Below, piece by piece: positions 24,766 to 33,353 of a stretch of 64,000 nt of DNA (the stretch's first letter is position 1; every line of letters begins with the position of its first letter). Origin of the DNA: Demequina sediminis (lineage in GTDB: Bacteria > Actinomycetota > Actinomycetes > Actinomycetales > Demequinaceae); assembly GCF_030296675.1 (NCBI RefSeq), contig NZ_AP027736.1, positions 1,984,001-2,048,000 on the forward strand. Direction: 5' to 3'. Under the pieces are notes generated by a model. That model made no database searches, was not told where the DNA came from, and saw only the letters and a program-made list of their open reading frames with translations. Position numbers and translations under genes: made by a program.

Positions 24766-26054
24766 CAGCACTGCCGGAAGCTGGGAGGCATCGCACGCGG
24801 CGAGGGCCCGGTACAGCGACGGAATCGCGACGCTGATCTCCCCCAGCCGATCCCCGCATCCCGGGCGTCCCAAGCCGCTTCGGCCGCCGATTCGTCCGAA
24901 CCGAACGTGACGCGTGCGCGCACCCACTCGTCGACGTAGGCGCTCGCGGTGAGGATGCGCTCGCCATCGGCGCTTGGAATGTCGGAGAAGTAGGCCTCGC
25001 ACGCGGCGGGCCGAGAAAGCGTCAACGCCACGGCGTCGATGCCGGGAGACCCGTCGTCCTCCAGGTAGGCGGGGTCGACGGCCCACAACCCGACGTCGGG
25101 ATCAGGCTCGCTGATGGCGCGATCGTCGACATACCGCGTCGGCGCGACGATTCCCCACTCGACTAGCGACGCGAATGTCTGATCTATCTTGCTCGCCGAG
25201 CGCTGAGCGGCCGCAGGCGGCTCCGAGGTGCAATATTGCGTCGCCGCACCGACGCACGACAGGTCCGGCTCCGACCCCACAATTCCGTTGCTCCCAGGGT
25301 CCTGCATCCCGGCGGCGACGGCGAGCACGACCGCTCCGCCCCCGCCCATCACCATTGCCGCTCGCCAGGGCGAGCGCCGCAGGCCTCGTGGCAGGCCGAA
25401 CGTGCGCCACACGGCAATGCCTGCGGCCACGAAGAGAAGCAACCCCGCGCACTTGAGCCACACGAGCACGCCGTCGAGGCTCGTGTACGGCGTCCACGCA
25501 GGGAACCCGAGGGTAACGATGAACCTGCGGTACGGACCGTAGTTCTCCGCGAGGACCGCCAGGCAGAAGTAGCCGAACCCCGCCGCGGCCGGAATCCACA
25601 AGCGCGGCACGAGCATGCCCGCGGTGACGCCGACTGCCGCAGCGAACAGGATCACCACGATGGGGTGAGCCAGCATGGTGAGGCTCACCTCGATCGACGC
25701 TCCGTTCCTCTTCGTCATCGCCACCGCAACCACGCAACCGACGAGCCATGCCAGCAGCGCGCTCGCCCCGTGCGCCAGCCACAACGCGCCCGCCGAACGG
25801 TGCGCGCGCAGAGTTTGCAGCAGGTCGTCGCGCCACTGACCGTGATGGAACCGCCACGCGTCGAACGCCGTGGCACCGACGATCAGCGGCGTGGTCAGCA
25901 GCAACGCGCCTGAGACCCAGTTCACCGCCGCCAAGCTCGACTGCGTCCACGTGTCGCGGCTCGAGGCGACATATGCCTCGACCGCGATGTAGGGAAGAAG
26001 CATCCACAGCGCGCTCGACCGCCGCGCGGTGAAGCCCACGAGTCCTGCGCTCAT
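24760..26054 (-). CDS. ABC-2-like permease with extracytoplasmic C-terminal domain
   Basis: About 432 residues. The first 260 hold about seven membrane helices. A soluble region of 170 residues with several cysteines (DLSCVGAATQYC, RPAACEAYF, LAACDASQ) follows, probably outside the membrane. The start ATG 26054 overlaps the ATPase stop (ATGA). A G5/C5 run at 24840-24844 should be six bases; correction gives GIGWGEISVAIPSLYRAL and the stop at 24760. It is part of a tightly coupled ATPase-permease-membrane protein set; the substrate is unknown. Confidence 0.78.
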
Positions 26055-26785
26055 GGCACCTTCGCGGCGTCGACGACGGCGAGGAAGGCGTCCTCGAGCG
26101 CGCGTGGCGACGCGCTGTCGGGAGCCAGCGTGCGCAGCTGCTCTGTGGTGCCGTCGAACACGACGCGCCCCCTATGAAGCACCACCACGCGCGAGCAGAT
26201 GGTTGCCACGTCTTCGATGAGGTGGCTGCTCATAACAAGCTCATGGTCGAGGCCTGCGACAAGGTCAAGGATCTCGCGCCGATGCTGCGGGTCGAGACCA
26301 GTGGTGGGCTCGTCAAGCAGGAGCACCTCAGGGTCGAGGGCGATCGCTTGCGCGAGCGCGATCCGCCTATGCATGCCTCCCGAGAGCGTTCGAATACGTG
26401 TACCGACGCGGTCTGCAAGACCCACATCCACGAGCGCCATGTGCGCGGCCCGGGTGGCATCACGCCAACGCGCGCCTCGCATCCACGTGAGATAGGCGAC
26501 CGCTTCGAGCGCGGTCAGGTGCGATGGGAGGGCGAGGCTCTGCGGCATGAGCGCGACCCTGCGAAGTGCGACACGGCGCGAGGCTCGGCTGTACAGCGAC
26601 GCACCGCCGATGGCGGCGTCGCCGCTCGTGGGCTTGAGCGCACCGCCTGCGACGGAGAGCAGGGTGGTCTTCCCCGCACCGTTCACCCCGACCAGACCGA
26701 TGCGCTCCCCGGCCACCGCGATGCTCACAGCGTCGAGCGCCACCACACCTCCATACGTATGGGCAACGCCCGACACCGTGAGCAT
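26051..26785 (-). CDS. ABC transporter ATP-binding protein
   Basis: 244 residues. Walker A GVNGAGKTT is at 33-41, the signature LSGGM at 134-138 and Walker B VLLLDEP at 154-160. The overall layout is the drug/peptide-exporter ABC-2 class. It energises the two membrane proteins encoded directly downstream with overlapping codons. A secreted protein gene lies 27 bp upstream on the same strand and may be its cargo or partner. Confidence 0.92.
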   Translation of the reverse strand: MLTVSGVAHTYGGVVALDAVSIAVAGERIGLVGVNGAGKTTLLSVAGGALKPTSGDAAIGGASLYSRASRRVALRRVALMPQSLALPSHLTALEAVAYLTWMRGARWRDATRAAHMALVDVGLADRVGTRIRTLSGGMHRRIALAQAIALDPEVLLLDEPTTGLDPQHRREILDLVAGLDHELVMSSHLIEDVATICSRVVVLHRGRVVFDGTTEQLRTLAPDSASPRALEDAFLAVVDAAKVP

Positions 26786-26812
26786 GTGCTTCCTATCCTT
26801 CTGCGGCAGCCG

Positions 26813-27325
26813 TCAGTGGCTGAACGTGAGCGACGTGGTCTTGCACGGGTCAGCGCGTAGGACTCCTCGATCCTCGCAGATCCGCACGTCGACGACGTGC
26901 GACTGTCCCAGCAGATCCTCGGTGAGATCCGTGCCCACCACCGTCTTCGTGACGTCCGTCTGGCGGGTCCAGGCCGCCGAGGAGGTCGCCTTGGTGCGCA
27001 CGCGCTCGACGTTGTAGTTGTTGAAGTAGCCCAGGAGGTTGCCCGAAATGCCGTACTCCCTGGCGAAGTAGTCGGTGTCGACCTTGGTGAACACGCCGTT
27101 ACCGTTCGACCTCGTGTCACGCTGGTAGGCGGAGTCATACTCGAACGTCTGCCACGTTTTTGGGACGATCTCGCCCCGAGCCTGGGCGAGGTTCGCACCA
27201 TCCTCGCTGAGGGTCAACGGCGAGGTCGCCGTCGCGAACGCTACCGCGTTCGCAACGGTGCCGCCGCCGAAGATCACGAGGCATGCCGTCGATACGGCAA
27301 TGCCCACACGCAGGTTTCTCTTCAC
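26813..27325 (-). CDS. Secreted protein of unknown function, exporter-associated
   Basis: 170 residues. I choose GTG 27325 because AAGGAG lies about nine bases before it; an ATG at 27355 adds ten residues but no better signal. The N-terminus is a typical signal peptide (LRVGIAVSTACLVIFGGGTVANA). The mature part is polar and aromatic-rich (YFAREYGISGNLLGYFNNYNV) with two cysteines near the end (RICEDRG, ADPCKTT) that could form one disulfide. No known family is recognised. Adjacent to the ABC cassette in the same direction. Confidence 0.7.
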   Translation of the reverse strand: MKRNLRVGIAVSTACLVIFGGGTVANAVAFATATSPLTLSEDGANLAQARGEIVPKTWQTFEYDSAYQRDTRSNGNGVFTKVDTDYFAREYGISGNLLGYFNNYNVERVRTKATSSAAWTRQTDVTKTVVGTDLTEDLLGQSHVVDVRICEDRGVLRADPCKTTSLTFSH

Positions 27326-27529
27326 GCTGACTTGCTCCTTCGTCAATCCGCTCATCCTCGAGCGGGCCGACCCCCCCAGTAGGGCCTGCGAGGCACAAGA
27401 TAGCGACCCGGGAGCTGGGAGGCAATAGCGACATAGGTTCCTCTCGAGAGCGCATCCCTCCTGCTATCTCACGAGTACGGCGAGTTGCAAGCCCCCACTT
27501 CTGGGGTGCTGTCGCATGGAGGGCGACCC

Positions 27530-27561
27530 TCCGGAACCGAGTAGCGCGACTCGCTTCCGGA
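27530..27561. other. Inverted repeat upstream of the secreted-protein gene
   Basis: Arms TCCGGAACCGAGT and ACTCGCTTCCGGA around a 6-nt loop, with one mismatch. It lies about 200 bp upstream of the exporter cassette start and could be an operator or a terminator. The rest of 27356-27614 shows no gene. Confidence 0.5.
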
Positions 27562-27614
27562 CCCGCCGGAGCCGGAGGCGAAAGCATGCCCGGAACCGGC
27601 CAAGACAGCCCTCG

Positions 27615-27703
27615 ACCCCAGCCACGGCTACCAACGCAAAAACGGGTGAACCCCCATCACTGGGGGTTCACCCGTTCACGATGTCGTGAGACATCACATG
27701 GTG
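27615..27703. repeat. Left 89-bp direct repeat of tRNA-Leu island
   Basis: Matches 32425-32513 with two mismatches (27627, 27633). It includes a perfect 16-bp-stem hairpin (27641-27676) and ends in CACCA when read on the minus strand, the same as the tRNA-Leu 3' end at the right copy. It looks like an attachment or duplication site. Confidence 0.85.
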
Positions 27704-27987
27704 GCCGGTTCGGGCAATTCCGTCGGCCCTGGTAGGCCGCCCGTATCAAGCGGGGCGGATGTCCGTTTCCCACAGCGGTCGGCGCGATTTCCCACGGAGC
27801 GCGGCCGCGCAAGGCTGCGACCAGGCGGGGTCCGCGTACGGTGCGGCCGCGCCGTCGACAGAGCGCAATCCGCGTACGGGCGCGGAGTCAGCCTCTTCTC
27901 GAGCAGACCCGGACGCGCCACTTCCCACGCCAATGACCGAACAGCGATCTGAATCGGTCTGAGTTTTGTTCCGTCCTATCGACAAGG

Positions 27988-28299
27988 ATGGAACCCATGA
28001 CTCGTTACACCCCGGAGATGCGTGAGCGCGCGCTGAGGATGCTCGCGGAGGCGTTGCCGGATCACCCGAACTTGTGGAGCGCGGTGCGGCACGTCGCCGG
28101 GCTGCTGGGGATGAGCCCCGAGACGCTCCGCGTGTGGCATCGCCGCCTCGAGGTCGACGCCGGCGTTAAGCCTGGCGTGCCCAGCGATGCGGCCGAGGAG
28201 ATCAAGCGCCTCAAGCGTGAGAACGCCGAGCTGCGCAAGGCCAACGAGATCCTCAAAGCCGCGAGCGTGTTTTTCGCCAAGGAGCTCGACCGCCCCTGA
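27988..28299 (+). CDS. IS3-family transposase OrfA
   Basis: 103 residues (or 100 from the inner ATG, MTRYTPEMRERA). Helix-turn-helix DNA-binding protein with a leucine-rich coil (EEIKRLKRENAELRKANEILK). orfB lies in the -1 frame and its frame is open across a TTTTT run at the end of orfA, so a -1 programmed frameshift could make the OrfAB fusion. Confidence 0.9.
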   Translation: MEPMTRYTPEMRERALRMLAEALPDHPNLWSAVRHVAGLLGMSPETLRVWHRRLEVDAGVKPGVPSDAAEEIKRLKRENAELRKANEILKAASVFFAKELDRP

Positions 28300-28304
28300 C
28301 CGAC

Positions 28305-29228
28305 ATGATCCGGTTCATAGACGAACATCGGGATCAGTTCGGGGTTGAGCTCATCTGCCGCGTCCTCAGACGGGCAGTCCATGGCTTCCTCACGTCGCGT
28401 GGCTACCGCGCAGCAAAGACGCGCACGCCGTCGGCACGGCAACTGCGTGACGACCTGCTCATCCCCGAGGTCGCCCGCCTGCACGCAGAGAACTACGGCG
28501 TGTACGGGCGTCGCAAGATGCACGCGCTGATGCGCCGGCAAGGATGGGACATCGGACGCGACCAGACCGAACGCCTCATGCGCGCCGCCGGCGTGCGCGG
28601 CGTGAAGAAGTCCAAGCGCGTCTTCACGACCAAGAGCGATCCGAAGGCGGCGCTGCCGCGGGACCTCGTCAATCGGCACTTCGCGGCCGACGCGCCACGG
28701 CGGCTATGGGTCGCTGACATCACCTACGTCGCGACGTGGTCCGGCTTCGCCTACGTCGCGTTCGTCACTGACGTCTTCTCACGCAGGATCGTGGGCTGGA
28801 CCGTCGCGTCGACCCTGAAGGCCGAGATCCTGCCCTTGCAGGCGCTCGACATGGCCGCGTGGGACGCCGGCGGCGACCTGAGCGGGCTGACGCATCACTC
28901 GGACCACGGCTCGAACTACATGGCGATGGTCTACACCGACCGCGTCGTCGAGCTCGGCGCGAAGCCCTCGACGGGAACCGTGGGCGACAGCTACGACAAC
29001 GCCCTCGCCGAGGCGATCAACAACCTCTACAAGACCGAGCTGATCCGCCAGCGCGGCCCCTGGCGAACCGTCGAGCAGGTCGAGCTCGCGACCCTTGCGT
29101 ACGTGTGGTGGTGGAACAACCAGCGCCTGCACGGCGAGCTCGGGATGCGGACACCACTCGAGGTCGAAGAGGCCTACTACGCTGACCTCGAATCACCCCA
29201 GCCGGTACCTGCCGGACAGGGAAACTGA
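28305..29228 (+). CDS. IS3-family transposase OrfB (DDE integrase)
   Basis: 307 residues. HTH_21-like N-terminus (NYGVYGRRKMHALMRRQG). The rve catalytic core has Asp138 (WVADITY), Asp200 (HSDHGSNY) and Glu236 (DNALAEAINN), the canonical DD(35)E spacing. It appears intact and possibly active. Confidence 0.93.
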   Translation: MIRFIDEHRDQFGVELICRVLRRAVHGFLTSRGYRAAKTRTPSARQLRDDLLIPEVARLHAENYGVYGRRKMHALMRRQGWDIGRDQTERLMRAAGVRGVKKSKRVFTTKSDPKAALPRDLVNRHFAADAPRRLWVADITYVATWSGFAYVAFVTDVFSRRIVGWTVASTLKAEILPLQALDMAAWDAGGDLSGLTHHSDHGSNYMAMVYTDRVVELGAKPSTGTVGDSYDNALAEAINNLYKTELIRQRGPWRTVEQVELATLAYVWWWNNQRLHGELGMRTPLEVEEAYYADLESPQPVPAGQGN

Positions 29229-29256
29229 GCGGAACGAAACTCAGGATGCTTCTATG

Positions 29257-30317
29257 TCATGTCAAGGCCTCGGAGTGGTGGAGTTGCCGGTAGACCTGTC
29301 GGGCGATGTATCGCTTGAGGCAGCGGCGGATCTCCTTGGTCGATAGTCCTCGGCGCGGCGTCGTTCGACGTAGGCGCGGGTGGGCTCGTGGTGGGACATC
29401 CGTGTCAGCGTGATCGAGGACAGTGCTCGGTTGAGGCGGCGGTCGCCGCCGCGGTTGAGGCGATGGCGGTTGGTGTTTCCGGAGGACGCTGGAAGCGGGC
29501 TCGTGCCCGATAGGACCGCGAACGCCGCTTCGGAACGGATGCGGCCGTCGTGCGACCACGCGGCGATCAAGACCGCGGCGTTGATCGGGCCGATGCCGGG
29601 AAGTTCGAGCAGGTGAGCGCCGTCGCTGGCCGCCACGAGCGCGGTGATCTGCTCGCGGTTGGCCGCGAGTTCGACATCGCAGGCGAGGACGTGCCGAGCG
29701 AGCCGGGTTGCCTCGTATCGTGCTGTGGCGATCGCGAGGCCCTCGCTACGGGTGCGCCAACCGGCGATAGTTTCGAACTGGGTGCGGCTCAGCGAACGAC
29801 GGGCGTCGATACCGAGGTCGACCGTGCGCACGAGCGCGGTGAGGGCGTTGATCGCGCGAGTGCGTTCGGTGTTCATCAACTCGCGGGCGCTGACTAGGAC
29901 GCGCAAAGCCCCTCGTACACCTGTGTCGTCGCGTGGATCGCGCAGTCGGTCGATGTCGGCCCCGAGGACGGAGCGGGCGATGAGCTCGGCATCGATGTCG
30001 TCGCTCTTGCCCCGGCCGTGGCGCGCTGCCGCGGGCGTGGCGAAGGGTTCGACGACGCGATAGCCGCCGTCATGACAAGCGCGCGCCAGGCGGGCACCGT
30101 ATGAGCCGATGCCCTCGATGACGACGAGCGTCGAGGCGGGTGTCGTGGTGCGCTTGGCGATCCAGTTCACCGCGCGCGCCATCCCGGCGTTCGTGGCGGG
30201 GAACGTATCCGACGCGGTCCTCGCGCCGGTGGTTGCGTCAATGATCGCGAGGGTATGCGTGCGGGCGTGGGTGTCGGCCCCGATGACGAAGCCGACCTCG
30301 TTTGCGACGATAGACAT
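29257..30317 (-). CDS. IS110-family transposase (DEDD recombinase)
   Basis: About 353 residues. The N-terminal RuvC-like DEDD domain shows GADTHARTHTLAI, VVIEGIGSYG and GKSDDIDAELIAR. The C-terminal Tnp_20 domain has LPGIGPINAAVLIAAW and LSGTSPLPASSG. A one-base loss at 29348-29349 shifts the end; corrected, the protein ends GLSTKEIRRCLKRYIARQVY and stops at 29257. Start ATG 30317. The 315 bp upstream are noncoding, as expected for this family. Confidence 0.9.
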
Positions 30318-30632
30318 GGTGTGCGTGATCCTTTCCGTGGGTGACGTCACTGTCGTCGGCGTCGACCCGGGAGAGATCACTTCGAGGCAGGCCTGTAATG
30401 GGTCACGACCGCTGCAACGGTCGGGCAAGCTTCTGATCAAGCCATCGGAGTGGGCCGGGTCGGCGTCGGCATCCCGCTCGGATGGACAGATCCCGGGAAA
30501 GGCACACCGCAGCCGCGGCGGCCAGTCGATTCAGGGGTCACACCCGAGCAGGAACGCCAACACCAACCCTGCCAGCCGGCCCCAGGCCAGCCACTCACAG
30601 ACTTACAGCCGATTCAATCCGAGATCGAGCGA
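30318..30632 (-). other. Noncoding region upstream of the IS110 transposase (possible bridge-RNA locus)
   Basis: No gene is seen between the IS110 start and the hipA stop. In IS110-group elements the long noncoding end upstream of the recombinase encodes the bridge RNA. This stretch holds small stems such as CGACCG...CGGTCG but I cannot fold it here. Confidence 0.35.
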
Positions 30633-31940
30633 TCATCGGGGGCGGCGCGGGCCACGCCGCGCGACCGATCTGCTCGATGCCGTGGTGCCCATCTGGCTCG
30701 CCGCAGCCTCGGTCCGCTCCCAGACGATCTCCCACGCTTGATCGCTCACTCCGCGGTACGCCGAGCGATCAATCTCGGTGAGCACTGTGGAGAGGTCACC
30801 GATGACCGCACTCACCGTATTCCGTGCAAGTCGGCCAGGGATTCCCCATGCTTCGGCCTCGGCGATCACGTCTGAGACGGTGATGTCGTCAACGAGGGTC
30901 TTGCTGTTGACGTCCAGTGCAAACCTGCGGCCGTCGCGCTCATGGTGCAGGTGCATCGCGATGTCGTATGCCGGCGAGAGCTCGGCGGTGCCGTCGTCGT
31001 AGCGGAGGAACGAGATGTTCTTCGCGTGCATGTCCGTGTTCCCGACCAACGTGGAGAAGGTCACGAGTCGCAGGAGGGCGCGCAGGTCGGCCCCATCGGC
31101 ACGCATCACAGCGGCTGCGTGCCTGAGCGAGGGCATCGTTGAGCCCCACTGGAACTTGCGATTCGGGTCGCGTGTATCGAGGCCGATGGCTTGCGCGAGA
31201 TCCTCCTGGTGCCATCGCTCGACGACGCCACTGTCATCGATGGTGCGGTCGTACCGCGAGACCGCGATTGCACGCGTGGATTCAAACTCGAGGATCTCGG
31301 CACGGATGTCAGTAAGGCCGAGTGTGCGGGCCAAGTGCAGCGCGGCGACCTCGGTGTCGATCGTGTCCGCGGTGAGTGAGTCGGCAGGGTTGCCACGCTT
31401 GATGATCCAGGTCGATGCCGCGCCCTCCTTGCACGCGAGCCAGGTGCCGTCTTCAGCTCGATGGGCGACGATCTTGGGAACCATTCCGGGAAGCGTCGAC
31501 GAGTCAGCGGTGCCCGCTGCTGGCGATCGCGTGTCGGCGTGGACGATCCTGGCCTCGAGCTCGGCCAGATCGATCGGCTCGTAGTGGCCGGTCCGCTCGG
31601 GATCCCGTGCCGAGTCGGGCGCAAAGACGGCCGCGCCTGGAGTGTCGAGCCCGTACGCGCGGATCAGTCCGAACGTGTCGTCAGGAGGAATGCCGGCGTC
31701 GAATGCGTGGTTCGTGCGGGCGTTGCCTTCAGGAAGGAGCCCATCGAGGTAGTTCTTCACCATCGGAGAGCCGACGGGCTCGCCAATGGGCAACTTGGCG
31801 GACAAGATGCGGGACCCGAGCGGCCAGCGCTCCGCGGCCTCGCTGGTCCATGCAAGGGAGAGCCGGTCATTGGTGGACTCGGCGATCGTGGCCGCTCGGG
31901 TGCCATAGATCCACACGCCGAGCGACTCGCGCCCGCTCAT
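30633..31940 (-). CDS. hipA: HipA-family serine/threonine kinase toxin
   Basis: 435 residues. N-terminal Couple_hipA-like subdomain (GVWIYGTRAATI, NYLDGLLPEGNAR) and HipA kinase core. It has STWIIKRGN (ATP-binding Lys), catalytic NTDMHAKNIS and the DFG-equivalent SPAYDI. HipA toxins phosphorylate glutamyl-tRNA synthetase or similar targets and induce dormancy. I choose ATG 31940 (MSGRESLGVW), two bases from the hipB stop; an ATG at 31952 would overlap hipB. Confidence 0.92.
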   Translation of the reverse strand: MSGRESLGVWIYGTRAATIAESTNDRLSLAWTSEAAERWPLGSRILSAKLPIGEPVGSPMVKNYLDGLLPEGNARTNHAFDAGIPPDDTFGLIRAYGLDTPGAAVFAPDSARDPERTGHYEPIDLAELEARIVHADTRSPAAGTADSSTLPGMVPKIVAHRAEDGTWLACKEGAASTWIIKRGNPADSLTADTIDTEVAALHLARTLGLTDIRAEILEFESTRAIAVSRYDRTIDDSGVVERWHQEDLAQAIGLDTRDPNRKFQWGSTMPSLRHAAAVMRADGADLRALLRLVTFSTLVGNTDMHAKNISFLRYDDGTAELSPAYDIAMHLHHERDGRRFALDVNSKTLVDDITVSDVIAEAEAWGIPGRLARNTVSAVIGDLSTVLTEIDRSAYRGVSDQAWEIVWERTEAAASQMGTTASSRSVARRGPRRPR

Positions 31941-31941
31941 G

Positions 31942-32247
31942 TCAGGGCCCATCGCTCTCGCCGCGTGCGGCAATCTGCGAGCGACGGGCGCGTGCCTGAT
32001 GACGACGCCCTGCTGCGTCAGGGACAAGTTCGATACGCAGCCCGAGCTCGCGAAGTGAATCGAAGAGACGGCGAGCGTAGAGGTTGGGCTCGCCAGACTC
32101 GATGTTGTAGACATAGCGCCGACTCACACCGATCGCTTCCGCAAGCTCATCTTGGGTGAGATCGACCTCGATACGCCGACGGGCGATCGCTTCTCCGAGT
32201 GCCTCCGGCGAGCGGATGGGCAGACGTGCAGGTTCTGAACCCTCCAT
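31942..32247 (-). CDS. hipB: HipB-family antitoxin, XRE-type DNA-binding protein
   Basis: 101 residues from ATG 32247. The helix-turn-helix covers about residues 18-60 (LTQDELAEAIGVSRRYVYNIESG), followed by a basic tail. It should bind HipA and repress the operon at the operator-like sites just upstream. A longer frame to 32310 would include these sites and is rejected. Confidence 0.92.
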   Translation of the reverse strand: MEGSEPARLPIRSPEALGEAIARRRIEVDLTQDELAEAIGVSRRYVYNIESGEPNLYARRLFDSLRELGLRIELVPDAAGRRHQARARRSQIAARGESDGP

Positions 32248-32262
32248 GACTGCACTCCTCAC

Positions 32263-32332
32263 GGGCTGATATCTTCCCACGAGACTAACGGGCGCATATC
32301 GGCCCGTCAATCACGCGGGCGGATATGCGCCC
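32263..32332. promoter_or_regulatory. Three operator-like palindromes upstream of hipBA
   Basis: Sites GGGCTGATATCTTCCC (32263-32278), GGGCGCATATCGGCCC (32290-32305) and GGGCGGATATGCGCCC (32317-32332) share GGGC-N2-ATAT-N3-CCC. They start exactly 27 bp apart, 16 bp upstream of the hipB start, as expected for cooperative HipB binding. Confidence 0.75.
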
Positions 32333-32424
32333 ACGAAAGGGCTTGAGCACGGGGAACGCCCCTCCACCACGCACGAAGGTCATCGCCCTCATCCACGACC
32401 GCGACACCACCATCATCAGCGCCA

Positions 32425-32513
32425 ACCCCAGCCACGACTACCGACGCAAAAACGGGTGAACCCCCATCACTGGGGGTTCACCCGTTCACGATGTCGTGAG
32501 ACATCACATGGTG
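32425..32513. repeat. Right 89-bp direct repeat of tRNA-Leu island
   Basis: Copy of 27615-27703. It overlaps the last five bases of tRNA-Leu and contains the tRNA terminator hairpin. Confidence 0.85.
32451..32486 (-). terminator. Terminator hairpin downstream of tRNA-Leu
   Basis: Perfect 16-bp stem (AACGGGTGAACCCCCA and its complement) with TCAC loop, 23 bp past the tRNA 3' end. The same hairpin occurs at 27641-27676. Confidence 0.75.
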
Positions 32514-32594
32514 CGCGAGGGGGACTTGAACCCCCACGCCCTTTCGGGCACACGGACCTGAACCGTGCGCGTCTGCCAATTTCGCCACTCGCGC
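32509..32594 (-). tRNA. tRNA-Leu (anticodon CAG)
   Basis: 86 nt. The 7-bp acceptor stem is GCGCGAG/CTCGCGC, with a D-arm GCGAAATTGGCAGACGC, an anticodon stem CACGG/CCGTG around TTCAGGT and a long variable arm TGCCCGAAAGGGCG. The T-arm is GGGGGTTCAAGTCCCCC and the discriminator A is followed by encoded CCA. The long variable arm confirms class II leucine identity. Confidence 0.95.
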
Positions 32595-32642
32595 GCGCCG
32601 AGCAACTCTAGCACGTTTCGCAGGGCCTATACGATGGGCCGC

Positions 32643-33353
32643 ATGGGTGTGCTAGACCGCTTCGAGCGCGGCGTCGAGAACGTCATGCAGAACGCGTTCG
32701 CGCGCACATTCAAGTCCGGGGTCAAGCCCGTCGAACTTGCCGCCGCGGTGAAGCGCGAATGCGACGCGCGTGCGGCGGTGGTCGACCGCGGCCGCACGGT
32801 CGCCCCCAACGAGTACGGGATCGCGCTGTCTCCCACGGACATGGAGACCGTCGAACAGTGGGGTCTCGACGCACTGAGCCACGAGATTGTCGAGTCGCTG
32901 CGCACGCATGCCGAACGTCAGCGCTACTCCTTCGTGGGCGCCGTCGACGTCGCCTTCGACGTCGACGACACGCTCGCGACCGGCCGCTACGCGGTGGTGT
33001 CGCGCACCACGCGCGGGCCGGTGGCCCCCGCGACCACCTCGAACCCCAGTTCGCGCTACCCGCTGCTCGACATCGACGGCACGCGCTACTACCTCACCGG
33101 CGACGCGACGGTGATCGGCCGCGGCTCGGAGTCGGACATCGTGGTCGACGACACCGGCGTCAGCCGGCGTCACGTGCGCCTCGAGGTCACGGCGCACGGC
33201 ACGATCCTCACCGACCTCGGGTCCACCAACGGCACGTTCGTCGAGGATCAGAAGGTCAGTGAGGCCACCCTCCTCGATGGCAACGCGGTCACGATAGGCC
33301 GCACCACCATGATGTACTGGGACGCCATCGATGGGGACGAGGACGACGAGTGA
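32643..33353 (+). CDS. fhaA: FhaA: DUF3662/FHA-domain protein
   Basis: 236 residues. The N-terminal FhaA domain (MGVLDRFERGVENVMQNAFARTF) is followed by a C-terminal FHA domain (about 150-225) with GRGSESDIVVDD, SRRHVRLEV and LGSTNGT. FHA domains bind phosphothreonine made by PknA/PknB and recruit cell-wall synthesis partners. First gene of the growth locus; an in-frame ATG at 32634 is an alternative start. The stop overlaps fhaB (GTGA). Confidence 0.93.
   Translation: MGVLDRFERGVENVMQNAFARTFKSGVKPVELAAAVKRECDARAAVVDRGRTVAPNEYGIALSPTDMETVEQWGLDALSHEIVESLRTHAERQRYSFVGAVDVAFDVDDTLATGRYAVVSRTTRGPVAPATTSNPSSRYPLLDIDGTRYYLTGDATVIGRGSESDIVVDDTGVSRRHVRLEVTAHGTILTDLGSTNGTFVEDQKVSEATLLDGNAVTIGRTTMMYWDAIDGDEDDE

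Larger units (their letters stand above)
27959..29244 (+). mobile_element. IS3-family insertion sequence, 1,286 bp
   Basis: Imperfect terminal inverted repeats CTGAGTTTTGTTCCGTCC (27959-27976) and its partner at 29227-29244 (15 of 18 match). They enclose orfA and orfB. No clear target duplication is seen. Confidence 0.85.
27615..32513. mobile_element. 4.9-kb genomic island at tRNA-Leu
   Basis: The segment lies between two 89-bp direct repeats, the right one overlapping the last 5 nt of tRNA-Leu. It contains an IS3-family element, an IS110-family element and hipBA. No tyrosine or serine integrase is visible, so it is either a decayed integrative element or was mobilised in trans. The 27704-27958 stretch has no gene. 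Confidence 0.65.
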
